Shown here piece after piece: positions 47,194 to 59,800 of a stretch of 64,000 nt of DNA. The notes beneath the pieces were generated by a model, which was not told where the DNA came from, did no database searches, and was given only the letters and a program-made list of their open reading frames with translations. Made by a program: the position numbers and the translations under genes. This DNA is from Aquilaria yunnanensis (Eukaryota > Streptophyta > Magnoliopsida > Malvales > Thymelaeaceae): NCBI GenBank assembly GCA_039654915.1, contig CM077594.1, forward strand, positions 71,852,393-71,916,392. The letters are read 5' to 3'. How positions within the stretch are numbered: the first letter of the stretch is position 1; each line of letters begins with the position of its first letter.

Positions 47194-47441
47194 TGATGCA
47201 CAGAGGCATCCTCAGCTTATGACATGTTAGCCAGAAGGAGAGACTTCTAGTATGAAGGTGCCTGAAACACTCAGAAGAACAAGGGTTGGGAGCTCCCCAG
47301 AGTGTGTTTCTGAGGGAGGAGCCTCCGATGCCCAAGTCAGTATTTGTGAGACAAAGAGTAGTAGGAAATAGAGAGTGGAGAATAGCCAGAGGCCTGTGTC
47401 CTTAACAAGGTCCTTCCTCTATATTTATAGGAGGGAAAAAC
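47194..47441 (-). repeat. 5' LTR remnant of element D
   Basis: Only the last 248 bp of the LTR remain, similar to 35849-36100 (GAGCCTCCGATGCCCAAGTC region). The upstream part was cut off by copia 2 and is not found on its other side. Confidence 0.82.
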
Positions 47442-48858
47442 TATTGGGTTTCGGGAGCCAAACAGCGCAGCGGAATTTAACTGAAACCCTCCAGGATCCA
47501 AGTGAAATGGGGTAACCCGGGTGTTCAAAAATTTTCATACCTAATTTTCGGTTGAGATCTCTCACTCAAATGTAGAGTCGAATCACAAAACCGAAACAGT
47601 TGACGTGTTCAAGCTCTCTATGGTATCCACACGAGCCTCTCGGGATCACCACGCTTCCACCACATCCCGGCAGATGCGATTCTCTTGCGCTTGCAGTGCT
47701 AGCTTGCATCCTCCAAGGAATTGCAAGAGAAGAGTGCGGTTATCCTTTTGGGAGGCTAAGGCAAGGAGACCTGTGAATTTCTCACTAGAAGTTGTATTTA
47801 TAGTAAGACTCAACTTCTAGGCCTAATGGGTTTGAAAGCCCTAATCCAATTAGGCTTTAATTTGGGGCTTAATAATGGCTCAACTATTGGGCCCATTATT
47901 AATACGAAATTATTATGAAACCAAAACCCAAATTATTAGCCCATGCACTCTAATGATCCAAATAGCTCTATGTGTGCGACCGAATAGGCTCTTACCACGG
48001 TGGCAATGATCATAAATCACATTTATGATCATAAGCAATGAGCGGTGTCTAGCAACACATCATTGCTACCCAAGTGACAAGATTGTCGATGATTCGACTA
48101 AACCTTTATGATCATCATCGATATATGCCATTGTCCCTTTGTCCAAGATATCAAGACTAAGCACGAGACATGGAATGTGTCACTTTTGTATAGCCCAATC
48201 TTTGGTTTCTTGATTACCGAGTAGACCAACTTAAACTGATGACACTGATATCGTATATCAACTCATCTGAGCATGTCCATGCATTTTTTTAAGTCTTACT
48301 CTATCAAGGGGCCTGAAGATATCACTCCCGTTACATAGGAGGGACAAATCCCATCTTAATCATACAAATCCCTCCGCATGATATGTGACATACCCAATGA
48401 CCTCCTTCAAGTTCACTCAGTTACGAGCAACAAAGGAAAGTATCAAAGTATGTGACTCACATGTGGGGAACCTTGATGATCGTAGGTCGAAGGACTACAT
48501 ATACCATGATCACTATGAGAATCACTTATGAAACTCATATAACGATCCATGTAGTGTTCTCATGGTGCGTCGCTCCAGTACACAAGTTCTCCAACTTGTA
48601 CCCATATGTAGACTACATATCTCATATTAGTCTCCACATATGCTAGTCATTATGTATTATTGCAACCCGCTCCACAATAATACTATACTAGGGATGTTTA
48701 AGAATATCATTACTCTAGGGTTACAATTATGTTTATTACGTTACGCAGAAATAAAACAACAAACATAATTGCTGGATTAATGCCTCAATAAAATATCATG
48801 ACTCAATGTGCAAAAATACAATCATCTCATGATTGTATTTTTTGGCACAACTCTAACA
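47442..48858 (-). repeat. 3' LTR of copia 2
   Basis: 1417 bp on the minus strand, from TGTTAGAGTTGTGCC (48858) to an end reading CCCAATA rather than CCCAACA (47442). The hairpin is retained at 48006-48032. Confidence 0.92.
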
Positions 48859-48869
48859 ATCTCCCACTT
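48859..48869 (-). other. Polypurine tract of copia 2
   Basis: The minus strand reads AAGTGGGAGAT, identical to copia 1. Confidence 0.85.
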
Positions 48870-49410
48870 GCACTAAAAGCCAATCATCCATGTATCTAAT
48901 ACCAATGGACCTAGAATGGCTATCATGCTTCTGCTGCGTAAGGGGCTTTGTCAGTGGATCAGCAATGTTGCTGTCTCTCGAAGTCCTGCATATCCTTACA
49001 TCACCCCTCTCGATGATCTCCCTGATGAGATGATAGCGTCGGAGTATGTGTTTGGATCGCTGGTAAGATCAAGGTTCCTTAGCCTGTGATATTGCTCCAT
49101 TATTGTCACAATAGAGCTCTATCGAGTCAGCAATGCTTGGAACTACTCCAAGTTCAGTGGTGAACTTCTTGATCCAAACTGCCTCCTTCGCAGCATCAGA
49201 GGCGGCAATGTACTCAGATTCTATTGTAGAGTCGGCTACTGTCTCTTGCTTTGAACTCTTCCAGCTCACAGCACCACCACCAATACAAAACACATAACCA
49301 GATTGCGATCTAAAATCATCCTTATCGGATTGGAAGCTTGCATCGGTGTAACCCCTTACAACGAGCTCATCTTCACAACCAAAGACCAAGAGTGCATCCT
49401 TAGTCCTTCG

Positions 49411-49430
49411 TAAGTACTTATAAGTACTTA
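49411..49430. repeat. 10-bp tandem duplication in copia 2 RNase H
   Basis: TAAGTACTTA occurs twice in a row, where copia 1 has it once. This shifts the reading frame. Confidence 0.9.
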
Positions 49431-52400
49431 AGGATGTTCTTAACGGCTTTCCAGTGACTCTCACCGGGGTTCGATTGGTACCTACTCGTCATGCTCAAAG
49501 CATAAGAGACATCGAGATGAGTACATATCATGGCATACATGATAAATCCAATTGCTGAGGCATATGGAATCTTACTCATGCGCTCTCTCTCCTCGGTTGT
49601 ACTCAGACATTGAGATCTAGAAAGAGTGATACCATGTGACATGGGCAAGAATCCTTTCTTGGAATCTTGCATGCTAAACCCCTTTAGCACCTTGTCAATA
49701 TATGTACTTTGACTTAGGCCAAGAAGCTTTCTAGATCTATCTCTATAGATCCTGATGCCTAACACATAGGCTGCTTCACCCAAGTCCTTCATAGAGAACA
49801 TTTCCTTAGCCAAGTCTTCATAGACTGTAGCTCAGGAATGTCGTACCTGATGAGTAGTATTTCATCTACATACAACACCAAGAAGACAATAGCGCTCCCA
49901 CTAACCTTCTTGTAGACACAAGGATCATCTTCATTTTTGATAAAACCAAACTCTTTGATTGCTTCATCAAAATGAAGATTCCAACTTTGAGAAGCTTGCT
50001 TCAGTCAATAAATGGACCTTTGCAACTTGCACACTTTATTGGCATTCTCAGGAGTGACAAAACCCTCAGGTTGTGTCATGTCCACATCCTCAGTAGCTTT
50101 CCATTTAGGAATGCAGTTTTTGACATCCATTTGCCATATCTCATAATCATAGTGTACAGCAATAGCGAACAAAATTTGAATGGATTTAAGCATAGCAACT
50201 GCTGAAAAAGTTTCATCATAGTCAATACCATGAATTTGCTTGAAACCTTTTGCAACCAATCGTCCCTTAAAGGTAATCACATTACCATCCATGTCAGTTT
50301 TCTTCTTGAAAACCCATTTGCACCCTATGGGTTTTACCCCTTTAGGTGGGTCAACCAAAGTCCATACTTGGTTTTCATACATGGATTCCACCTCGGATTT
50401 CATGGCCACTAGCCACTTCTTAGAGTCAGGCCCCGACATAGATTGTTGGTAGGTTGTGGGCTCATCCTGATCCATGAGCAACACATCACCAGTGTGAGTC
50501 ATGAGAAATCCATATCTCTCAGGCTCACGCCGAATCTTACCAAATCTACGTGGGCTCTGTACTACAGGAACAGACTCTTCAACCACAACATCTTGTGGTG
50601 TCTATTCAGGTTCCATTTCAGGTTCGATGTCTCCTTGTTGTTCTTGAATTTCTTCAAGTTCTACTTTCCTCCCACTAGTTTCTTTATAGATAAACTATTT
50701 CTCTAAAAAGACAACAGTTCGAGCAACAAACACTTTTTGCTCAGAAGGAATGTAGAAATAGTAACCCTTTGTTTATTTAGGATACCCAACAAAAAGACAT
50801 TTTTTAGATTTGGGCCCCAGTTTGTCAGAGGATTGAAGTTTCAGAAAAGCGTCACAGCCCTAAATCTTCATAAAAGACAAATTGGGATGCCTCCCACTCC
50901 ATATCTCATATGGTGTCTTTTGAACTGATTTAGATGGAACTCAGTTTAGTGTAAAAGTGGCTGTCTCTAAAGCATCTCCCCAAAAGGAGTTTGGAAGGTC
51001 AGCTTGACTCATCATAGAGCGAACCATGTCTAACAGAGTTTGATTTCTCCTTTCAGATAGACCATTCCATTGAGGTGTACCTGGTGGAGTGAGTTATGAT
51101 ACTATACCACTCCTTCAGATAGTCAAGGAATTCTCGATCCAAGTACTCCCCACCTCGATCTGATTAAAGCACTTTGATACTCTTCCCGAGTTGATTCTCT
51201 ACTTCATTCTTGAATTCTGTGAACTTTTCAAAGGATTCTGACTTGTGTCTCATGAGATACACATAGCCATATCTGCTAAAGTCATCAGTGAAAGTAATGA
51301 AGTGTTGGAAACCTCCTCTAGCATATGTAGACATAGGGCACATACATCACTATGTATGAGTCCTAGTAAATCATTAGCCCTTTCACTTTGCCCTGTGAAT
51401 GGGGCTTTGGTCATCTTGCCCAACAAACATGACTCACATGTGTCATATGATTCGAAATCAAATGAGTCCAATAGTCCATCCTTATGGAGCTTGGATATAC
51501 GGGTCTCATATATATGGCCCAAGTGACAGTGCTAGAGATAGGTCAGGTTTGAATCATTTAATCTGACCTTCTTGGTATTCACATTATAGATTGGATCTTC
51601 AAGGTCTAGAACATACAACCCATTGCTAAGTTGAGCGCTACCATAAAAGATTTCATTCAAATAAATAGAACAACATTTGTCCTTTATTATAAATGAAAAA
51701 CCTTTCTTGTCCAAACGAGAAACAGAAATCAAATTTCTACTAATAGTAGGCACAAAGTAGCAGTTGTCTAATTCTAAAACTAATCCACTAGGTAAAGTGA
51801 GAACATAAGTCCCTACGGCTAAGGCAGCAACCCTTGCTCCATTTCCAACACATAGGTCCACTTCACCTCGGGCCAATCTTCTACTTCTACTTAGATCTTG
51901 CACATTTGCACAAATGTGAGGCCCACATCCAGTATCCAATACCCAAGATGAGGAAGTAGAAAAGTTAGCCTCTATAACAAGAATACCTTAAGTGGAAGTC
52001 TTACTTCCCTTTTCCTTAGCAAGTTCTTCAAGATAGATCTTGCAGTTGCGCTTCTAGTGTCCAGGTTGCTTACAATGGAAGCACTCCCCTTCCTTTGCCA
52101 CACCACCTTTTGGTTTCAGTGCAGCTGAAGAAGAACTAGCATTGGACTTTCCATTAGCTTTATCCTTCTTCTTCTTGGCTTTTCCGTTTCCCTTGCCCTT
52201 TTGAACAATCAAAATGGGCTTAGCCTTCTTAAGGTTTTGCTCAGCAGTTCTCAACATGTTGAGCAGTTCAGGAAGGGACTTGTCAAGGTCATTCATGTTA
52301 CAGTTCATGACAAACTGACTGTAGCTTTCAGGCAACGATTGCAAGACTACATCGATAGCCAACTCTTTCTGAAGAGCAAATCCCAAATTCTCAAGATTCT

Positions 52401-52830
52401 CAATGTACCGAATCATCTTGAGCACATGAGGACCCACGAGACTTCCCTCAGACATCTTGCACTGAAACAATGCCTTAGAGGTCTTACACCTCTCATGCCT
52501 AGCTTGCTCTTGGAAAAGCATTTTGAGATGTTCGATCATGTCGAACTCCCCCATGTTCTCATGTTGCTTCTGAAGCTCAGATTCCATGGTAATAAGCATG
52601 AGGCATGCAACATCCAAAGCATCATTAGAATGGCTCTTGTGAGCATCCATTTCAGCTCTTGGAGTAGTGGCAGCAGGCTCATTCGGAATGGGCTGCTCTA
52701 GGACATAAGCCTTTCTCTCTTGTTTGAGGACTATCCTCAAGTTTCGGTACCATTTGAGAAAGTTGGTCCCAATCAGTTTTTCCTTCTCAAGGATCGATCG
52801 CAACGAAAGTGTCGATGTGTTTTGTGCCAT

Positions 52831-53910
52831 AGTTATCTACAACAGTAAATATGCAGTGTAAGAGGCATGTATTTTAATTCATTTAATAAGAACTTTTATT
52901 AAACGATACTCCCACTATTTTCCTCAAAATAATAACCCTCGATATTATTTGAAAACACCTCGGCGCTAAGGTATTCTAGTGTGCCAAGATCCATATTTGA
53001 CCACAACCTGAGTCAGCTTTGGCTTTTGTATCAAGTTATAGCTATTAGGATGACTTAGTTAAGTTAGACCCAAAGTTAGCAATTTGGATATCACTATTAT
53101 CCCATCGCGCCTTACCAAAATGAACATAGGTGCTTTGCTTTGGAAAAACCCACCTAATGTTGATCAAACTATTGACCAGTGCCAACATTTGGAAGGCATC
53201 ACATTTAATGACTTAATATTTGTTTGAGGGATTTTTCATTTGATCTCACCAATTTGTTATCTTCGATTGTCTTATACATGCATCACATACAAATATAAAA
53301 CATGCATCTCATGCACTCAAGAAAGTAAACGTGACATGGTTATAGCCCAAGCTATGTGATATTCTCAAGCCAATGAGAATATCATAAAAGCCTAAGAAAA
53401 GAAGAGTCTTCACAAGCTCCTTCTCTTCCTTTCTTGGCTGCCCTTTTGTTGTCACCTCCTTGGACATACCTCCTTGGATGATCCCATAATGCACCATTAC
53501 ATCAATAATAGAAACCTCGAGTTACATTCGAGGAGAGTAAGGTGAGAAGAGAATGTAGAATGAGAGTGATAAGAAAAGGCACGACTTGCAGGCCATATTT
53601 ACAAGTACAACCAATCAAGGGCTATAACCATGCACCATGCTTCAAACACCAATCAGCATATCATGTCAAATCTCATTCAACAAAGACGCATGCCAATTTT
53701 TGCGCGTTGATTAACCAGTTTTTATTTATGTGGCGCTTCGCATATGGTGGTCCCACTTAGCCCAAAATCTTCTATTTCGAGCAAGTAGGCACCCGAGACT
53801 CCTCCATTCGAACCACCAAAAATACCTTACTTTTGGTGCCCGAACTGGCCGAATCCGAACAAAGCTAGGGTTTTTGCAACTATTGCAAGAATCCTAATCC
53901 GTATAGGTAT
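52831..53910 (-). other. Leader remnant of copia 2
   Basis: Homologous to 27299-28481 of copia 1 in reverse. It stops at the element junction; no genes. Confidence 0.8.
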
Positions 53911-55189
53911 CCCTAGAATAATGATATTCTTAAACATCCCTGGTCTAGTATTATTGTGGAGCAGGTTGCAATAATACATAACGACTAGCATATGTGGAGA
54001 CTAATATGAGATATATAGTCTACATATGGGTACAAGTTGGAGAACTTGTGTACTGGACCGACGCACCATGAGAACACTACATGGATCGTTATATGAGTGT
54101 CATAGGTGATTCTCATAGTGATCATGGTATATGTAGTCCTTCGACGTAAGATCATCAAGGTTCCCTACATGTGAGTCACATACTTTGATACTTTCCTTTG
54201 TTGCTCGTAACTGAGTGAACTTGAAGGACATCATTGGGTATGTCACATATCATGCGGAGGGATTTGTATGATCAAGATGGGATTTGTCCCTCCTATGTAA
54301 CGGGAATGATATCTTCGGGCCCCTTGATAAAGTAAGACTTAGAAAAATGCATGGCCATGCTCGGATGAGTTGATATACGATATCAATGTCATCAGTTTAA
54401 GTTGGTCTACTCGGTAATCAAGAAACCAAAGATTGGGCTATACGAGAGTGACACATTCCATGTCTCGTGCTTAGTCTTGATATCTTGGACAAAGGGAGAA
54501 TGGCATATATCGATGATGATCATAAAGGTATAGTTGAATCATTGACAATCTTGTCACTTGGGTAGCAATGATGTGTTGCTAGACACCGCTCATTGCTTAT
54601 GATCATAAATGTGATTTATGATCATTGCCAACATGATAAGAGCCTATTGGGTCACACACATAGAGCTATTTGGATCATTAGAGTGGATGGGCTAATTATT
54701 TGGGTTATGGTTTCACTTTAATTTCGTATTAATAATGGGCCCAAGAGTTGAGCCATTATTAAGCCCTTAATTAAATCCTAATTGGATTAGGGCTTTGAAA
54801 CCCATTAGGCTTGGAGGTTGAGTCTCACTATAAATACAACTTCTAGTGAGAAATTCGCAGGTCTCTTTGCCCTAGCCTCCCAAAAGGACAGTCGCACTCT
54901 TCTCTTGCAATTCCTTGGAGGACGCAAGCTAGCACTGCGAGCGCAAGAGAAACACATCTTCCGGGATGTGGTGGAAGCGTGGTGATCCCGAGAGGCTCAT
55001 GTGGATACCATAGAGAGCTTGAACATGTCAACTATTCGGGTTTTGTGATTCGACTCTACAGTTGAGTGAGAGATCTCAACTGAAAATTAGTTATGAAAAT
55101 TTTTGAACACCCGGTTTACCCCATTTCAATTGGATCCTGGAGGGTTTCGGTTAAATGCCGCTACGCTGTTTGGCTCCCGAAACCCAACA
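53911..55189 (+). repeat. 5'-truncated copia LTR (copia 3) in element E
   Basis: Starts abruptly at CCCTAGAATAATG, 138 bp into the family LTR, and ends at the proper terminus CCCAACA (55189). Plus orientation, opposite to copia 2 on its left. Hairpin at 54599-54625. Right flank ATAGA is element E sequence (compare 62429). Confidence 0.92.
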
Positions 55190-56707
55190 ATAGATTGGCT
55201 TGTGATAGTTGGCGATGATCTATGCAACATGTTTTATGTCTATAGGAAATTTGGAGGCATTCTAAGCATGTTTGATATATGTTGGATGTGTCCAAAGTTC
55301 ATAGTAGGAAAACTGGAGTTTTTCTGGGCATTTTCCAGGTTTGGTGACGCATCACCAATTCCCACAAGTTCCCACGATGCATCACCAATCTAGCAAACTG
55401 TCTCAGAATGTCAACAACTGTGACGACGGGTCGCCAAGAAAGCATTTGACGCCCGGTTTTGTTTTCAGCATCGCTTTTCACTCGGGTGTCCGATTGAGGT
55501 TATTCAAGATTCCACGCAAACCTAAGAGGGAGTACTATCACCTCCATGTTTTAAAAACACCTAAAATTCCCTAGTTTTAAATTTATATTAACTCAAAGTG
55601 AAGGCAAGTTTTAAAGGAAACTATGTTGCAATGATCACAACAAGGTATTACTAGCTCAGGTGAGAGCTTTAGAACCCTTGTTGGCCTAGTCGTGCCATAG
55701 CCATGAGGTCACAAGGTGAAACCTTGTTCATCTAGTCTACAACAACGAGGCCCTGCAGCTTAGTCTACAAACTTCCACCATAATTCCCCTACATAACGGC
55801 TATGGGAAGGCTAAATGATTGCATCCAGTAAGCTTTGGCTTGCTACGAGCAGGTCAGTGATCAGGACTCGCTAGGCACGGAGTGATGCACCATGAGGAGG
55901 ACTACTTGAGGAGAGGACTTATGGCCTAGTTATATATGCATATATAATAGAACCCTCGTGCTGTGTGAGCTCGCAGCAAGAGTCCTAGTATTTTCTTGCA
56001 GGTACATTGAAGATCCCTTACTGAGAATTGTCGAATTCTCACTCCCTGGTTTTGTTATGCAGAGACTGAAGTTCCTGGACCGGGTAATCGTTAAGGATTA
56101 TCACGGTAGTACTCTTTTGTGTGTACAGGTATGACAGTTGAGAATCTTTGTGATTTTAGTCTACATAAGTGGTTAGTTGGCTTGTTGGTCAAGTAACAGT
56201 ACTAACTAGTATCTTCCTTTGGCTGCAGAGCCTAGTAGCACTTGGCAAAGGACTTTTGAGACTCACCACTGGGACGTGTATCCAAGGTGGGAGTTAGGTT
56301 AAAGAGATCTTAGTAGAGTATTGTATTTATACAGTACTTTAGTTTGCCTCCATAGTCTATGTTATGAGGAGTCCTCGACACTAGGATTGCTCTTGGGTGA
56401 GGGCATTAGTCTACTTTATGTATGAATGTTCTCACGAGTTGTTATGTGCAGTAAACTCACACAAATGTTGATTTCATATGCCTTCGCTATTTGTATTTAT
56501 TTTCCATAGAAATTACTCGGCCGAGTTAATGTTTTATGGTATTAATAAACCAAGTCAAAGCATAAGAGCATGCATATTGCATATTCTAGGTTAATCAACT
56601 AGTATCATGGGATTTAATCCGCACACATACACAACTAGCCAATTGCAATCCACCATGAGACCAACTCTCACAGGGCTTCCTTGGCAGGGTCACGGGCGGT
56701 CGTGTCA
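55190..56707 (+). repeat. 5' LTR of element E, first ~900 bp missing
   Basis: Matches 62429-63910 of the 3' LTR closely (for example ATAGATTGGCTTGTGATAG at both starts) and ends GGTCGTGTCA just before the primer site. The missing front corresponds to 61529-62428. Confidence 0.88.
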
Positions 56708-56712
56708 GTTTT

Positions 56713-56724
56713 TTGTATCAGAGC
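56713..56724 (+). other. Primer binding site of element E
   Basis: TTGTATCAGAGC, one change from TGGTATCAGAGC, complementary to initiator Met tRNA. Confidence 0.78.
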
Positions 56725-56847
56725 TTAGGACTCATTTCATAGATATTAGAGGCTGAGACTGAGATCTAGGTTGGAAAATCCAAGTGCTAGGAAGTTAGTA
56801 CTGACCAACATCTGGGGAATGTTGTCTGGCTGTGGTTGCAGGTTGCT

Positions 56848-59800
56848 ATGGTTAACACTAGGTCAGGAGCTTCAAGGGGAACTAGAGAACCTAGGGAGGG
56901 TACTAGTGACCCAGTTGTGGCAAGGCTGGATCAGATATCCAGGGTAATATAGGGGTTGATAGAGACTATGGCCCAAGTGGCATAGGGTATGAACACCCTT
57001 GTGACGGAGATGTTTAGGGATTATGAGGACAGAGATGCTGTTCAGGAGGAGGATGACCTACATCAGGAGCAGGAAAGGCATGCTGAGCAACAGCAAGTGC
57101 CTAGAGCTCATGGACATAGAAATCATGTTCATGAGGAGGAAGAGGAACCAGAGGTGATGGAGGCTCCAAGGAGGGAAGAAACTCCACATCAGATAAGGTT
57201 GTTGGAGAAATTTAAGACTGTTGATCCACCGAGCTTTGATGGGACTGATGATCCTGACAGAGTAGAGGACTGGTTGTCTAGAATGAATAGATTGTTCACT
57301 TGTGGTGGTTATGAATCAGAGGAGAAGATGACTTTGGTGCCTTTCTTTTTGAGAGGAAGAACCAGTTTATGGTGGGATGATGTGATGGAGTTGCTGAGGG
57401 AAAGTAATGGTACCCGTCCAGAGCACAAGAAAAAGGTGCTCAAGTGGTTAGCCTTTGAGAAGAAGTTTAGATAGGAGTATATCAGTGAAGCTGCACAAGA
57501 TCAGAGGAGGATTCAGTTTGAGAATCTGACACAGGGAGAGATGTTTGTGCGAGAGTATGAGCAGCGCTACAATTCACTTATCCGGTATGCTGCATATATG
57601 ATGGGCAATGATGAGTTGAAAGCTAAGAAGTTCTTCCAAGGTTTGAAGCCTATACTCAGGAGGTATATGGCGACAGTGGATATCAGGAGCTATCGCCAGG
57701 TGGTTCAGAAAGCATTGGCCTTAGAAAGGGAATTTAAGGATTCTAGGACATCTAGCAAAAAGGTGGAGGATGGATCAGCCAACTTAGGAAAAAGTGCAGG
57801 GAAGCGACCAATGGTAGAGAACCAAGGTCCATCCAAGAGAAGGAAGATGGGTTTATGTCCTAGATGTAGACGATTTCATGGTGGAAGACCATGTACTCTG
57901 GGGACAGATGCTTGCAATATCTGTCGTCAGAGAGGACATTGGGTGAGGGAATGCCCAAGGGCTCGACCGATGACAGGTCCGCCCTGAAATTTACCCCCTG
58001 TACCCCTTGCCATAGGGAATTGGCCTAGTGTAGCCGCAGCAGCAGTTGAGCCGAGGGTTTTTGCCCTGACGAGTCAGGTGACCAGAGAACCAGCCGCCGT
58101 TCGAGGTAATTTTACTTTTCAGAACGGTAGTGTAAGAGTGCTTTTTGATACGGGAGCTACTCTATCAGTGATATCTTCTGCCTTGCTAGATAAGTTTAAA
58201 TTGCAGCGAGAAATCTCGGGTGAGTTAAGACTCATCAGGACTGCAGGGAAGGGTTTTATTGTAACCAATGAAGTGGCCACTAGGTATCCCTTGCAGTTAG
58301 GCGACCATGATTTCTGCTGTGAGTTATGGGTGATAGAACTGAGGTCTTATGACCAAGTGTTAGGAATGGATTGGTTAGGTACGTATAAGGCACAAATTGA
58401 TTGTGCGAATCACTCAGTTGACATTACTAATGCTCAAGGAGCTAGAGTGACTTGCACAGGAGGGCTGGCATCTAGTGCTAAGAGTTTACAGCTTAGACTT
58501 ATGGATACCATCCCCATAATTGGTGAAGAAGAGTATTATTCGTTGAATGGAGTGGCTATAGAGGAGGAACTGGAGAGAATTCCTGTAGCGAATCAGTTTC
58601 CTGAGGTGTTTCCAGTAGAGTTACCTGGGTTACCACCTAGGAGGGATACTGAATTTGCAATCCATCTACAACCAGGGGTTGAATCTATTTCAATACCATC
58701 GTATAGGTTGTCAGCTCCTGAGATGGATGAATTAAAGAAGCAGTTGGAGGAACTGCTAAGGAAAGGTTTTATAAGACCTAGCGTATCACCGTGGGGAGCT
58801 CCGGTGTTATTTGTGAAGAAGAAAGATGGGACTTTCAGGTTGTGCATCAATTATAGGAAGTTGAATGGAGTGACAATCAAGAATAAATAACCGCTTCCTA
58901 GAATTGATAATCTATTTGATAGACTTAGGGGAGCGAAGGTGTTCTCCATAATTGATCTTCGGTCTGGGTATTTTCAGATCAGAGTTAAGGAGGAAGATAT
59001 TCCGAAAACTGCTTTCAGGATGAGGTATGGACATTATGAATATACAGTTATGCCTTTTGGTGTGACGAATGCTCCAGCAGTATTTATGGAAGCCATGAAT
59101 TGGATCTTTACGCCGTTTTTGGATCAGTTTGTTGAAGTCTTTATCGATGATATTCTGGTATATTCACAGTCTACATCAGAGCATGAGGAGCACCTTAGAA
59201 CAGTTTTGCAAGTGCTGAAGGATAATTAGTACTATGCGAAGTTGTCTAAATGTGAATTTTGGTCCGAGAGGATTCATATTTTAGGGCATATCATCAGTGC
59301 TCAAGGGTTGTCAGTTGATCCTGAAAAAGGTCAAGCCGTAGTTGAGTGCAAGAGACCGACTACAATTACAGAGGTCAGGAGTTTCTTGGGTTTGGCAGGT
59401 TACTACAGACGTTTTGTAGAGAATTTCTCTGTGATAGCTACACCGTTGACAGCATTGACCAAGAAGACTCAGAAGTTTGAATGGACACTGAAGTGTGAAG
59501 AAGCTTATATGGAATTGAAGGAAAGATTGACTAGTGAACCTATACTTGTCTTACTAGATCCGAACAGAGCTTTTACAGTTTATACTGATGCATCTGATTC
59601 AGGTTTGGGATGTGTATTGATGCAAGACAGTCAGGTGATTGCTTATCATTCGAGACAGTTGAGGCCTAATGAACTGAACTATCCTGTTCATGATCTTGAG
59701 CTAGCAGCAGTAATTTTTGCATTGAAGTTGTGGAGGCATTATTTGATGGGAAGGTCGTTCAGAATCTTCACCAATCATAAGAGTTTGAAGTATCTGTTTA

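Larger units (their letters stand above)
35849..47441 (-). mobile_element. Element D: Tat-lineage retrotransposon, 5' LTR truncated
   Basis: Reading leftward: 5' LTR remnant (47441-47194), degenerate primer site, gag, protease, RT, RNase H, second RNase H, integrase (to 37833), a 1.1-kb tail with no antisense gene, purine tract and 3' LTR (36671-35849). It holds a 2.5-kb solo LTR and a solo copia LTR. The left flank gives a predicted TSD of ACAAT (35844-35848), but the right partner is lost because copia 2 and a deletion replace that side. Confidence 0.88.
48853..52830 (-). pseudogene. gag-pol of copia 2, broken
   Basis: Colinear with the copia 1 polyprotein. Gag (52830-52054) has the complete knuckle start CFHCKQPGH, then TAG replaces the Trp codon. 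A second Trp-to-TAG change lies at 51532, between protease and integrase. Further breaks fall in integrase (51250-50590), a shift near 50005-49813 in RT, and a 10-bp duplication at 49411-49430 that shifts RNase H. It retains EAVWIKKF and SWKSSKQ, positions where copia 1 is altered. It is non-functional, with more changes than copia 1. Confidence 0.9.
47442..53910 (-). mobile_element. Copia 2: decayed, 5'-truncated copia element
   Basis: Same family as copia 1, in opposite orientation: 3' LTR (48858-47442), purine tract, broken gag-pol (52830-48853) and leader up to 53910. The 5' LTR, primer site and about 200 bp of leader are missing. At 53911 the sequence switches to a plus-strand copia LTR. 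No TSD partner remains for the left flank (AAAAC). Confidence 0.9.

Noticed and set aside
24663..55031. Repeated 60-104 codon reading frames in the copia LTRs (for example 26935-26621, 33701-33387, 42668-42982, 55031-54843)
   Set aside because: They recur because they lie in copies of the same LTR, mostly antisense to R/U5. Their length varies with point changes and they show no domain.
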